From NCBI GenBank assembly GCA_037974665.1, contig CM075775.1, positions 41,380,152 to 41,444,151 of the forward strand: 64,000 nt of DNA, read 5' to 3'. Below the pieces are notes generated by a model. It was given only the letters and a program-made list of their open reading frames with translations, was not told the DNA's origin and ran no database searches. The translations under genes and the position numbers were made by a program. Below are positions 1 to 11,088 of this stretch, in pieces. This DNA comes from Ehretia macrophylla (lineage: Eukaryota; Streptophyta; Magnoliopsida; Boraginales; Ehretiaceae). Position 1 is the stretch's first letter; the number at the start of each line of letters is the position of its first letter.

Positions 1-239
1 TTCTTTTTACGCTATTTTTTCGTCCTGGGTATTTCGTCGTGAGCCGCAAAAAGGACGACAACCTAACTTGCCAGACATTAGGGGTCCCCACAATGCGACG
101 ATATCATGTCTTACGAGAAAGCTGCGTTGTTGTGGCCAATGGGTTGTTGATAAGCCCATTGAGCCTTTTGAATAGGTCGTCTTTCTGGGATGGGACTGTG
201 AACCATCAACACATAAGGGATTTGCACCTTCAACATGAC

Positions 240-359
240 GGGTGTGATCATATTAACGCTAATGCACTGGATCCCATCAGAACTCTGAAGTTAAGCGTGC
301 TTGGGCGAGAGTAGTACTAGGAAGGGTGACCCCTTGGGAAGTCCTCGTGTTGCACCCCT
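240..359 (+). rRNA. 5S rRNA gene copy 1 (diverged)
   Basis: Full 120-bp copy. Differences: C6T, C14T, C15T, G17A, A19G, C29T, C47T, T84A, C95T. The upstream flank is of the GGGATTTGCACCTTCAAC type. It follows the unusual TTGCCAGACATTAGGGG spacer variant that also recurs near 27,800 and 52,190. Confidence 0.92.
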
Positions 360-919
360 ATTTTCATTTTTTTTTTGCCCCGTTCAACCATGCCAAGATG
401 CTTCATCCATCACATTTCTTTTGTCGAGTCCCACGCATCTTGGGTAAGGCAATTGCATTTCACGGATTGGCTGGGCTCACAAACCGAGGTGATGGGGCTT
501 GTGACCTGGTCTACGTCGCTCCGGTGCCCAAAACCTTTGATCCGTAAGGAGTTATGCGGCCAACAGTATACCATTGAAAAGCTCTCCGAGGGCTCTACGA
601 CGGAGGCAGCAAACCTGCTCAGCTGTGCCTATTTTCAGAACCCAAAATCAAATGTTTTCATCAGTTTCGGGCCACTTTTCTTCTTTTTAATCTATTTTTT
701 CATCCTGGGTTGTTCATTGTGAGTTGCGAAATGGCCAACAACCTAACTTGCGGGACATTAGAAGGCCTTACTATGCGTCAATATAACGTCTTGCTAGGAT
801 GTTGCGTTGTTGAGGCAGATGGGTTGTCGATAGGCCCATTTGGACTTTTGAATGAGACGTTTGTCTTGGCTGGGACTATCAACTGTCAACACATAAGGGC
901 TTTGCACCCTCAACATGAC

Positions 920-1039
920 GGGTGCCATCATACCAGCACTGATGCACCAGATCCCATTAGAAATCCGAAATTAAGCGTGCTTGGGCGAGAGTAGTACTAG
1001 GATTGGTGACGCCCTGGGAAGTCCTCGGGTTGCATCCCT
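920..1039 (+). rRNA. 5S rRNA gene copy 2 (diverged)
   Basis: Full length, 680 bp after copy 1. Changes include G7C, A22G, G30A, C39T, C44A, G51A, G85T, C92G, T109G and C116T. G85T and C92G fall in the C box of the internal promoter. Confidence 0.92.
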
Positions 1040-1582
1040 ATTTTAATTATTTCTTGCACTGTTCAGTCGTGCCAATATGTTTCATCCATCACATTTCTTT
1101 TCTCGAGTCCCACGGCATCTTAGGCAAGGCAATTTTGTTTCGCGGAGGGGCTGGGCCCGCAAACCGAGGTCATGGGGCTTGTGACCTGTTCTCCGTCGCT
1201 CCAGTGCCCATAACTTTTGATCCGTAAGGAGTTATGCAGCCCACAGTATATCGTTGGAAAGCTCTCCGAGGGCTCTCCTACTAGGTTGTGCCTGTTTTCG
1301 AACACCAAAATTGAACATTTTCATCAATTTTGGGCCAATTTTCTTCTTTTTACGCTATTTTTTCATCCCGAGCCATTCGTTGTCAGTCTCAAAAAGGCCG
1401 ACAACCTAACTTGCGCGACACTAGAGGGCTCTACTACGCGTCGATATCATGTCTTGTTAGGATGCTGCATTGTTGAGGAAAATGGGTTATCAATAAGCCC
1501 ATTTGGCCTTCTGAATAGGACGTCTGACTAGGCTGGGACTATGAACCGTCAACACATAAGGGCTTTGGACCCTCAACTTGAC

Positions 1583-1702
1583 AGGTGCGATCATACCAGC
1601 ACTAATGCACCAGATCCCATCAGAACTCTGAAATTAAGTATGCTTGGGCAAGAGTAGCACTAGGATGGGTGACCCCCTGTGAAGTCCTCGTGTTGTACCC
1701 CT
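1583..1702 (+). rRNA. 5S rRNA gene copy 3 (diverged)
   Basis: Full length. G1A, G30A, C47T, G51A, C57T, G58A, G68A, T76C, G98T, C114T. The A box (about 50-64) is hit three times, so pol III recruitment is doubtful. Confidence 0.92.
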
Positions 1703-2262
1703 ATTTTCATTTTTTCTTGCGCTGTTAAGCCATGCCAAGATGTTTCAACTATCACATTTCTTTTCTCGAGTCCTATGACATCTTAGGCAAGGCAATTTCG
1801 CTTCGCAGATTGGCTGGGCCCGAAAACCGTGGTCATGGGGCCTGTGACATGGTCTCCGTCACTCCGGTACCCATAACTTTCGATCCATAAGGACTTATGT
1901 GGCACGCAGTATACCGTTGGAAAGCTGTTCAGGAGCTCTACGACAAGGGCAACTAGTCTGCTCTGTTGTGCCTATTTTCGAAACCAAAAATTGAAATTTT
2001 TCATCAATTTTGGGCCACTTTTCTTCTTTTTACACTTTTTTTTCCTCTCGAGCCTTTTGTTGTCAGCCTCAAAAGGGACGACATCCTAACTTCCAGGACA
2101 ATAGAGGGCCTTACTATGCGTCGATATCACGTCTTTCGAGGATGCTGTGTTGTTGAGGCAGATGGGTTATCGATAAGCCCATTTGGCCTTTTGAATGGGA
2201 CGTCTCTCTGGGCTGGGACTGTGAACCGTCAACACATAAGGGCTTTGTACCTTCAACATTAC

Positions 2263-2382
2263 GGGTGCCATCATACCATCACTAATGCACCAGATCCCAT
2301 CAGAAATTTGAAATTAAGCTTGCTTGGGCGAGAGTTGTACTAGGATTGGTGACCCCTTGGGAAATCCTCGTGTTGCACCCCT
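2263..2382 (+). rRNA. 5S rRNA gene copy 4 (diverged)
   Basis: Full length with about 12 changes, including G7C, G17T, C44A, C46T, C47T, G51A, G58T, A74T, G85T and G102A. One of the more decayed full-length copies. Confidence 0.92.
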
Positions 2383-2514
2383 ATTTTAATTTTTTCTTGC
2401 CCTGTTCAGCCATGCCAATATGTTTCATCCATCACATTTCTTTTCTCGAGTCCCACGGCATCTTAGGCAAGGCAATTTTGTTTCGCGGAGGGGCTGGGCC
2501 CGTAAATCGAGGTC

Positions 2515-2590
2515 ATGGGGCCTGTGACCTCGTCTCCGTCGCTCTAATGCCCATGGGGCTTGTGACCTCGTCTCCGTCGCTCTAATGCCC
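2515..2590 (+). repeat. 38-bp tandem duplication in a 5S spacer
   Basis: Two adjacent 38-bp copies (2515-2552 and 2553-2590), differing at one base, start ATGGGGC and end CTCTAATGCCC. They lengthen this unit to 718 bp. No other unit in the window has this duplication. Confidence 0.9.
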
Positions 2591-2980
2591 ATCACTTTTG
2601 ATTCGTAAGGAGTTATGCGGCCCACAGTATAACGTTGGAAAGCTCTCTGAGATCTCTACGACGGGGGCCCCCAGCCTACTAGGCTGTGCCTATTTTTGAA
2701 ACCCAAAATCGAACGTTTTAATCAATTTTGGGCCACTTTTCTTCTTTTTAAGCTATTTTTTCATCCCGAGCCGTTCGTTGTCAGTCTCGAAAAGGCCGAC
2801 AACCTAACTTGCGTTTCATTAGAGGGCTCTATTATGCGTCGATATCACGTCTTGCTAGGATGCTACGTTGTTGAGGCAAATGGGTTGTCGATAAGCCCAT
2901 TTGGCCTTTTGAATATGACGTCTCTCTGGGCTGGGACTATGAACCATCAACACATAAGGGCTTTGGACCCTCAACATGAT

Positions 2981-3100
2981 GGGTGCGATCATACCAGCAC
3001 TAATGCACCGGATCCCATCAGAACTCTGAAATTAAGCGTGCTTAGGCGAGAGTAGTACTAGGATGGTTAACCCCTTGTGAAGTCCTCGTGTTGCACCCTT
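2981..3100 (+). rRNA. 5S rRNA gene copy 5 (diverged)
   Basis: Full length. C47T, G51A, G64A, G87T, G89A, C95T, G98T, C119T. Bases 1-46 match the consensus. Last gene before the element A insertion. Confidence 0.92.
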
Positions 3101-3240
3101 ATTTTCATTTTTTCTTGCTCCATTCAGCCATGCCAAGATGTTTCATCTATCACATTTCTTTTCTCGAGTCCCACGGCATCTTAGGCAAGGCAATTTCACT
3201 TCGCGGATTGGCTGGACCCGAAAACCGTGGTCATGGGGCT

Positions 3241-3245
3241 TGTGA
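3241..3245 (+). repeat. Target-site duplication, left copy (element A)
   Basis: TGTGA abuts the 5' LTR; TGTGC abuts the 3' LTR at 9874-9878. The uninterrupted spacer reads CTTGTGACCTGGTC, so this is a 5-bp duplication with one later change. Confidence 0.8.
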
Positions 3246-4504
3246 TGTGATACCCCGACCCTGGCATGTATTCAATAGCATTTAAAGTTCATTTAAATTG
3301 CATTTTATTGACCTTTCACCTTCTTTGACCAAACTAGTTGACTTTTCATCTACATTGACCAACTAGGACAAGGTGAGAATTTTTGAAATGTTTAATAAAG
3401 GGCAAACTTGGGATTAGAAATAAAAAAATGCAATGTTAAGTTAGTCAAATTTTGGGTCAACTTTGGAATTAAATCTGAACCAATTGGGGAAGAGTTAGGC
3501 AGCAAATTATATATGGTTGGAAAGCTCTATGAGTCTAGTTTCTGAGGCTTCAAACCGTTCATGAATTGGAGTTTTCTAGAAGAAGTTATGGCCGTTTTCG
3601 TAAGGTCGCGCATAGTTGTTTTGGTTTAGCGGGTTGACCGAAGCTTTGACCATTTGTCATCTTTTATTTAAGTTTAAATACGAAACAAAAGAGCAAAAAC
3701 CAGAAAAATAAGAGCCATGGCTGAAACCATGGAGGGAAAAAAAAACATTTCAACTTCAAATCTTCATTTCGTCGCGTGAGCTTGTGCGGGGTGGTTTCCG
3801 AGGCATCCATCGTGGTTTCCCTAGCGTCTAGGAGCGTCTAAGGTGAGGGTTTAATCGTTATTTGCGCATTTGAAAAATGTATATCTAAACTTTAATTTTT
3901 AGAACTTATATGTAGATTGTTGTTTTAATCGTTTTGTTACTTAAAGAATGTTCCTTGTTGATTGTAGAACATGTATTTATAGCTTTTTAGCATTTTCTGC
4001 GGCTGAAAATCGAAATTGTAATTTAAATTGACTAATGAATAGTAATTAATGAATAGTAAACCCTTGAAACGATAAAGTTGCGCTGTTATGCTGTCCGTTG
4101 ATGTAGAAATGTGCTAGATATGCTAGAATGCCTAAATGTGTGGTTTAATTGGAATGTGTAATAGAAAAATGGAGAAAAATAGCTTGGTGAAAGTTGGGGT
4201 CGTTTAGGTCGAGTTTAGCGTTTTCTCGTATTGCGTGTTGGCATTGTTTCGGGAGGCCATGGAAGCACTTTTGGTGCGATTATGGCGTTGGTTGGGTGTT
4301 TGGTTGATATAGTTGTAGTTCAAACGAGCAAAGGGGGAAATCGGGACTTTGCGTGAATTCTAGGGTAAAGTAGGGTTTCGGGGTCTTTAGACGTGCCTTA
4401 TGGTGACCTAGGAGGACTGGTGAAGTCGGTTTCCAAAGCTCGTGGCTCGTTTGAAAGTAGTAGTGTTTTGAAGTTGGGGTCATTTTTGTGATTTTGTGTG
4501 TTTT

Positions 4505-4580
4505 CATAGAATATTGCTTATAGTATGTTTATATTGATTATAGAATGCTTATAATGCCTATAGAATACTTGCTAATGCTT
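4505..4580 (+). repeat. Short degenerate minisatellite in LTR A
   Basis: About four imperfect 18-20-bp copies of a TATAGAATGCTTATAATG-like unit. The same tract is at about 8660-8733 in the 3' LTR and is longer in element B. Confidence 0.65.
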
Positions 4581-5151
4581 GATAATGTTAGTTGGTGTTG
4601 TTTTTGTCACTTGTTTGATTGTAAATGCTTGTTAATGCTTATTACGCTTGTTAGAGTTGATTATTGATTGAAATGTTTATCAATTGTTGAGAATGCTTGA
4701 TATCGCTCGCTCATCGCCTTGTATCGAGTCTTGCATTGCATAGTGTCTCGCGCGTGAGTGATGGGCCTCTCTGGGTAGCCTCGGGTTGCCAGTGTTGGTT
4801 GCTCTAGCTCCGCTGCTATTCCCTTTCTCGCTTGGGTTGCCTCCCAGGGAGATTTGGGTCGTAGAATTGATGGTTACTCCCGGGGTATTCCAAACTAGTG
4901 TTATAAGGTGGTTTGGGCCGGCGCGTCATCGTTAATGTCATCGGAATCGTGATCGGTACATTAGTCGCTCGAGTGATCCATAGCCTTCAAAGTGTGGTAT
5001 AGCTTTGATTGGTTGTGTTAATGCTTTTCTTAATTGTTTATTGTATTGGTATATATATTGAATTCCTTTTATTGATTGTATTGCTTAACTGTACCTATTT
5101 GCATTGCACGATCTTCTTTCTCTCCATCTCGATATCTGTCTCGCCCTCACT

Positions 5152-5174
5152 GAGTATACGTGTTGTGTATACTC
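5152..5174. promoter_or_regulatory. Conserved dyad GAGTATAC...GTATACTC in LTR
   Basis: Two perfect 8-bp inverted arms are separated by 7 bases (GTGTTGT). It lies in a CTCACTGAG...CTCA context about 550 bp before the LTR end. The same dyad is in all four A/B LTRs. It could be a core promoter, protein-binding site or RNA hairpin; the sequence alone does not decide. Confidence 0.5.
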
Positions 5175-5722
5175 ATTCCTCACCACCACATTTCAGGAAA
5201 TGCCATGTTAGCTGGAAAGTTCGTGATTTCGTGAAAGTCCGTGCTTGAAGGGTTGTCCTGCGTGCCTATGTTACTTGAGTTGTCAAAGTTGTAAAGTTGT
5301 ATGCTTTTATGTATTATATGTATTTAATGTTAAAGGGGATGTAATTTAAGTTTATTAGATTATGTATTTAGTTAATATAGCTTAACTTCAATATATATTT
5401 GTAATGACAAAACGGGAAAAAGATAGAAAGTCATGATAGTCTACTTTATGCAATAGGTTGGTGTAGTTTAATTGCTAAGCTTGAATTTATATTTCCTTGT
5501 GAATTGCTTGTTGTGAACCGAGGCTCGGATGGCCTTGAGGTGGTTGAATGGTTGGACACGGTGTTGGTCCATTTATATGCTATTACAGGTTTTGCAATTT
5601 GCCTAGAAACAGGGGAGACTCTTACTATCTTTCCCTAAAATCTTGCCCGGGTTTGGATTTGGGGTTGTGAATAGTTTGATTGTTACAACTCCCGGTCTCG
5701 AGAGGGATCGGGGTGTCACAGG

Positions 5723-5740
5723 TGGTATCAGAGCTTGCCT
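5723..5740 (+). other. Primer-binding site (tRNA-iMet), element A
   Basis: TGGTATCAGAGC starts two bases after the 5' LTR and is complementary to the 3' end of plant initiator tRNA-Met, the usual minus-strand primer of plant Ty3/gypsy elements. Confidence 0.85.
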
Positions 5741-7380
5741 AGCTCATAAGCCAGGACAGGGTCCTTGGCCTGGTGGGTAGTGGTCCTTGAATGTGTGCTT
5801 GATAAGTGAGACTTGAAAGTGTATGCTTGTATGTGAGATTGTGTGTCTTGACTTGAATGTAAGCACTTATGTGATATAGTTATGTGTTATGTGTTAAATG
5901 TTTCTCAAGAAAGGTGAAATGTCTAGTTGTCTATCGAATTGACTTATTGAATTGACCTCGTGAATCGAATCGACCTCGTGAATTGTTAGTTGCTTGAAGT
6001 ATTACTTGTAATGTGTGTATAGAATGTCTTGAATTAGCTATGCCGTGGTTTGAATTGATTATGTTGTGCTTGACTTGATTGCCGTGCTTGAGTGACTTTG
6101 TTGAATAAACTGTTTTACAAACTTGCTTGCATAATAGTTTAAGGCATGTGTATAACAGTGATATATTGGCATTCATACATGTCCTATGGAAATGGTAAGT
6201 AAGTCCTCTTCCTCCCCTGAAGAAAGTGGTTCACCGCTGGCTTTTCAAGGTGTATGGATTGGCAGGAAATGAATGGCATTTGACTAGCCTTTATTTGGGA
6301 ATTGGTGTTTGCTTTTGGTGCTAGGTTATTGGGAAATCTCTATGGTCCTCCTCTGTGCTTAACAATTGTGAAAGGGTAGCTTTCTCTTGGGGTTTTATTT
6401 GGTTAATCTTTGGAGCATTCTTTGGTTTTCTTAATGAGTATTCTTTGGAATCTTTTGTTGGCATTTCTCGGTGGATTTGGCTATTGGGATTTTAATCGGC
6501 CTTACTGCACAGTAATATCTATGGTATATGTATCTCGGTCTTTATTGGTGTGATACTGGCATCCCTGATTGGAAATTCTTCAATGGTATTTTCTGGAATT
6601 CTTAGTGGCCAATTATTTAATATTTACTTATTAGGCAAACTTGGCTACTTTCTTATTGGAGCATTGTTTCGGATATCTTCTTTAGTGTTCCTCAGTAGGT
6701 TTGGTATTTGGAGCTCCTATCAGACTTATTGTATAATACTACTCAGGGTATTCTTTGAAATTCTTATTGGGCGTTCTATTGGTATTTTCCTTATTGGCAA
6801 GGTTGCATGAAGTTTTCACTTGGCAAATAGTGAAGAGGCCTCAGAGTTTGGCTTTGGTGGGAAACTATGTTTGTTATTCAACTTGGTTGTTTTATTGGGC
6901 ACATTATATTTTCTCTGCTATTTCCTTTGACATGGGGTTATTATTTGGAAGGCTTCTTTAGAACTTTGAAATATATTTGATTGGGTTCTTAGTATTTTCT
7001 TCAGCACTCTTAACTGGGTATTCTTCTATGAAATTCATGACCAGTGGGGTACTTATTTGGACCTCTGGATGGAACCTTTGTTTGAGCCTTTATTTGGCTT
7101 CTTGTTTGGGAATTCTCGGGCAGTAATAGTTGAACTTCTACTCGAGATTCGTGTATGGGGTATTCATTTGGTATTCTTCTTATCATTAATATGTGATGTG
7201 ATTTTATCTACAGTATCTTTGCTTAGGTCTTTATTGGTATTATCTCGGCGCTTTTGGTTGGAATTTTATTCTTCTTCGGTATTCGTGTCAACGAGATTCT
7301 TCAACCGATGAAGATTAGTCAGAATTGGATTTCAGATGATGCTGAGTTCTATTGAAAGAAGAATTGCGAGGACGCAATTG
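5741..7380 (+). other. Internal non-coding region of element A
   Basis: About 1.6 kb between the primer-binding site and the polypurine tract. From about 6,240 it is rich in T and G, with repeated TTTGG, TATTGG and TTCTTTGG words, and gives hydrophobic reading frames such as 6550-6810 (86 residues, rich in F, I, L, G). None resembles gag, pol or a known env. The corresponding region of element B is clearly homologous. I call it non-coding because frames differ between A and B and replacement changes outnumber silent ones. Confidence 0.7.
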
Positions 7381-7397
7381 TTTTAAGGGGGGAAGGA
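7381..7397 (+). other. Polypurine tract, element A
   Basis: TTTTAAGGGGGGAAGGA directly abuts the 3' LTR and is the expected plus-strand priming site. Confidence 0.85.
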
Positions 7398-9873
7398 TGT
7401 GATACCCCGAACCTGACATGTATTCAATAGCATTTAAAGTTCATTTAAATTGCATTTTATTGACCTTTCACCTTCTTTGACCAAACTAGTTGACTTTTCA
7501 TCTACATTGACCAACTAGGACAAGGTGAGAATTTTTGAAATGTTTAATAAAGGGCAAACTTGGGATTAGAAATAAAAAAATGCAATGTTAAGTTAGTCAA
7601 ATTTTGGGTCAACTTTGGAATTAAATCGGAACCAATTGGGGAAGAGTTAGGTATCAAATTATATATGGTTGGAAATCTCTATGAGTCTAGTTTCTGAGGC
7701 TTCAAACCGTTCATGAATTGGAGTTTTCTAGAAGAAGTTATGGCCGTTTTCGTAAGGTCGCGCATAGTTGTTTTGGATTAGCGGGTTGACCGAACCTTTG
7801 ACCATTTGTCATCTTTTATTTAAGTTTAAATACGAAACAAAAGAGCAAAAACCAGAAAAATAAGAGCCATGGCTGAAACCATGGAGGAAAAAAAAAAACA
7901 TTTCAACTTCAAATCTTCATTTCGTCGCGTGAGCTTGTGCAGGGTGGTTTCCGAGGCATCCATCGTGGTTTCCCTAGCGTCTAGGAGCGTCTAAGGTGAG
8001 GGTTTCATCGTTATTTGCGCATTTGAAAAATATATATCTAAACTTTAATTTTTAGAACTTATGCGTAGATTGTTGTTTTAATCATTTTGTTGATTAAAGA
8101 ATGTTCATTGTTGATTGTAGAACATGTATTTATAGCTTTTTAGCATTTTCTGCGGTTGAAAATTGAAATTGCAATTTAAATTGACTAATGAATAGTAATT
8201 AATGAATAGTAAACCCTTGAAATGATAAAGTTGCGCTGTTATGCTGTCCGTTGATGTAGAAATGTGCTAGATATGCTAGAATGCCTAAATGTGTGGTTTA
8301 ATTGGAATGTGTAATAGAAAAACTGAGAAAAACGACTTGGTGAAAGTCGGGGTCGTTTAGGTCGAGTTTAGCGTTTTCTCGTATTGCGTGTTAGCATTGT
8401 TTCGGGAGGCCATGGAAGCATTTTTGGTGCGATTATGGCGTTGGTTGGGTGTTTGGTTGATATAGTTGTAGTTCAAACAAGCAAAGGGGGAAATCGGGAC
8501 TTTGCGTGAATTCTAGGTTAAAGTAGGGTTTCAGGGTCTTTAGACGTGCCTTATGGTGACCTAGGAAGACTAGTGAAGTCGGTTTCCAATGCTCGTGGCT
8601 CGTTTGAAAGTAGTAGTGTTTTGAAGTTGGGGTCATTTTTGTGATTTTGTGTGTTTTCATAGAATATTGCTTATAGTATGTTTATATTGATTATAGAATG
8701 CTTATAATGCCTATAGAATACTTGCTAATGCTTGATAATGTTAGTTGGTGTTGTTTTTGTCACTTGTTTGATTGTAAATGCTTGTTAATGCTTATTACGC
8801 TTGTTAGAGTTGATTATTGATTGAAATGTTTATCAATTGTTGAGAATGCTTGATATCGCTCGCTCATCGCCTTGTATCGAGTCTTGCATTGCATAGTGTC
8901 TCGCGCGTGAGTGATGGGCCTCTCTGGGTAGCCTCGGGTTGCCAGTGTTGGTTGCTCTAGCTCCGCTGCTATTCCCTTTCTCGCTTGGGTTGCCTCCCAG
9001 GGAGATTTGGGTCGTAGAATTGATGGTTATTCCCGGGGTATTCCAAACTGGTGTTATAAGGTGGTTTGGGCCGGCGCGTCATCGTTAATGTCATCGGAAT
9101 CGTGATCGGTACATTACTCGCTCGAGTGATCCATAGCCTTCAAAGTGTGGTATAGCTTTGATTGGTTGTGTTAATGCTTTTCTTAATTGTTTATTGTATT
9201 GTTATATATATTGAATGCCTTTTATTGATTGTATTGCTTAAATGTACCTATTTGCATTGCACGATCTTCTTTCTCTCCATCTCGATATCTGTCTCGCCCT
9301 CACTGAGTATATGTGTTGTGTATACTCACTCCTCACCACAACATTTCAGGAAATGCCATGTTAGCTGGAAAGTTCGTGATTTCGTGAAAGTCCGTGCTTG
9401 AAGGGTTGTCCTGCGTGCCTATGTGACTTGAGTTGTCAAAGTTGTAAAGTTGTATGCTTTTATGTATTATATGTATTTAATGTTAAAGGGGATGTAATTT
9501 AAGTTCATTAGATTATGTATTTAGTTAATATAGCTTAACTTTAATATATATTTGTAATGACAAAAAGGGAAAAAGATAGAAAGTCATGATAGTCTACTTT
9601 ATGCAATAGGTTGGTGTAGTTTAATTGCTAAGCTTGAATTTATATTTACTTGTGAATTGCTTGTTGTGAACCGAGGCTCGGATGACCTTGAGGTGGTTGA
9701 ATGGTTGGACACGGTGTTGGTCCATTTATATGCTATTACAGGTTTTGCAATTTGCCTAGAAACAGGGGAGACTCTTACTATCTTTCCCTAAAATCTTGCC
9801 CGGGTTTGGATTTGGGGTTGTGAATAGTTTGATTGTTACAACTCCCGGTCTCGAGAGGGATCGGGGTGTCACA
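7398..9873 (+). repeat. 3' LTR of element A
   Basis: 2,476 bp, nearly identical to the 5' LTR by eye, with scattered substitutions (for example CCCGAACCTGACATG here against CCCGACCCTGGCATG in the 5' copy). The close match suggests a fairly recent insertion. In its dyad (9305-9327) one arm base has changed from C to T. Confidence 0.9.
9305..9327. promoter_or_regulatory. LTR dyad, 3' LTR of element A
   Basis: Arms GAGTATAT and GTATACTC with the 7-base loop unchanged; one mismatch compared with the other three copies. Confidence 0.45.
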
Positions 9874-10291
9874 TGTGCCCTGGTCTCCGTCGCTTTGGTG
9901 CCCATAACTTTCGATCCGTAAGGACTTATGCGGCACAAAGTATACTGTTGGAAAGCTCTTTGGGGGCTCTACGACAAGGGCAGCTAGTCTGCTCGGCTGT
10001 GCCTATTTTTGAAACCAAAAATTGAACTTTTTCATCAATTTTGGGCCATTTTTCTTCTTTTTATGCTTTTTTCGTCCCGGGCCTTTCGTTGTCAGCCTCG
10101 AAAAGGCCGTCATCCTAACTTGTGGGACACTAGATGGCCCTAATATGCATCGATATCACATCTTTCAAGGATGCTGCGTTGTTGAGGCAGATAGGTTATC
10201 GAAAAGCCCATTTGGCCTTTTGAATGGGACGTCTCTCTGGGCTGGGACTGTGAACCGTCAATACATAAGGGTTTTGTACCCTTAACATGAC

Positions 10292-10411
10292 GGGTGCGAT
10301 CATACTAGCATTAATGCACCGGATCCCATCAAAACTCCAAAGTTAAGTGTGCTTAAGTGAGAGTAGTACAAGGATGGGTGACCCTCTGGGAAGTCCTCGT
10401 GTTGCACCCCT
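10292..10411 (+). rRNA. 5S rRNA gene copy 6 (diverged)
   Basis: Full length. C15T, C20T, G41A, G48A, C57T, G64A, G65A, C67T, T79A, C94T. Four changes in bases 57-67 damage the A box and intermediate element. Confidence 0.92.
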
Positions 10412-10968
10412 ATTTTCTTTTTTTTTCCCCGTTCAACCATGCCAAGATGCTACATCCGTCACATTTCTTTTCTAGACTTCCACGACATCTTGGGCAAGGC
10501 AATTTTGCTTCGCAGATTGGCTGGGCCTGCAAAATGAGGTGATGGGGCCTGTGACCTGGTCTTCGTCGCTTCGGTGTCAATAACTTTTGATCCGGAAAGA
10601 GTTATGCGGCCCACAGTATACCGTTGGAAAGTTCTCCAAGAGCTCTACGACAGGAGCAGCTACCCTACTAGGCTGTGTGTGTTTTTGGAACCCAAAATGG
10701 AACATTTTCATCAGTTTAGGTCAACTTATCTTATTTTTAATTTATTTTTTTGTCCCGGGTCATTCGTCCTGTGCCGCGAAAAGGCCGACAACCGAACTTG
10801 TAGGACATTAGAGGGCCCTACTACTTGTCGATATAACGCCTTCGAGGATGCTGCATTGTTGAGGTAGATGGGTTGTCGATAAGCCCATTTGGCCTTTTGA
10901 ATGGGATGTCACTCAAGCCTGGGACTGTGAACCGTCAACACATAAGGGCTTTGCACCCTCAACATGAT

Positions 10969-11088
10969 GGGTGCGATCATACCAGTACTAATGCACCGGA
11001 TTCCATTAGAACTCCGAAATTAAGTGTTCTTGGGTGAGAGTAGTATTAGGATGGTTGACCCCCTGGGAAGTCCTCGTGTTGCACCCCT
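10969..11088 (+). rRNA. 5S rRNA gene copy 7 (diverged)
   Basis: Full length. C18T, C34T, C39T, G51A, C57T, G60T, C67T, C78T, G87T. C34T destroys the BamHI-type GGATCC usual in plant 5S genes. Confidence 0.92.

Larger units (their letters stand above)
1..3245 (+). repeat. 5S rDNA tandem array, block 1
   Basis: Five 5S copies start at 240, 920, 1583, 2263 and 2981. Each 120-bp gene is followed by CCCCTATTTT and further T runs (a pol III stop), then a spacer of about 560 bp. Recurrent spacer landmarks are CATGCCAAGATG, CTCGAGTCCCACGGCATCTT, GTTGGAAAGCTCT, CGATATCACGTCTTGC and GGGACTGTGAACCGTCAAC. Upstream of each gene an ACATAAGG element lies near -28 and a C at -1, the usual plant 5S start context. 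Copies below are compared with an array consensus numbered 1-120; C6T means C changed to T at base 6. The block ends where element A is inserted. Confidence 0.95.
3246..5720 (+). repeat. 5' LTR of element A
   Basis: Bounded by TGTGATACCCC and GTGTCACA. It contains an A-rich stretch near 3675-3760, a short GCTTATAGAATG-like tandem repeat (about 4505-4580), and a dyad at 5152-5174. Its U3 part (about 3246-3670) differs from that of element B; the rest is homologous. No reading frame here resembles a known protein. Confidence 0.9.
3246..9873 (+). mobile_element. Element A: non-autonomous LTR retrotransposon
   Basis: A 6,628-bp element with two LTRs of 2,475 and 2,476 bp, both starting TGTGATACCCC and ending GGGGTGTCACA. 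It has a tRNA-Met primer-binding site at 5723, a polypurine tract just before the 3' LTR, and a near-perfect 5-bp target duplication. The internal part is only 1,677 bp. I find no gag zinc knuckle, protease, reverse transcriptase or integrase motif, so it must use proteins from another element. Large LTRs with a short non-coding interior resemble LARD-type derivatives. LTR boundaries suggest a Ty3/gypsy origin (inference). Element B is a second member of the family. Confidence 0.9.

Noticed and set aside
1-3285. Many overlapping open frames of 60-150 codons giving similar proteins (for example MRRYHVL-CCVVEADGLSISPFGLLN...)
   Set aside because: They recur because the 5S unit recurs. The frames run across 5S genes and spacer and are broken differently in each unit. 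They are not proteins.
4280-4507. Minus-strand 75-codon frame repeated at 8433
   Set aside because: It repeats only because it is in both LTRs of element A. No known motif and no counterpart frame conserved in element B.
6550-6810. Hydrophobic 86-codon frame as a possible envelope or membrane protein
   Set aside because: Low-complexity T-rich sequence gives F, I and L in any frame. Compared with element B, replacements exceed silent changes and the upstream frame is shifted.
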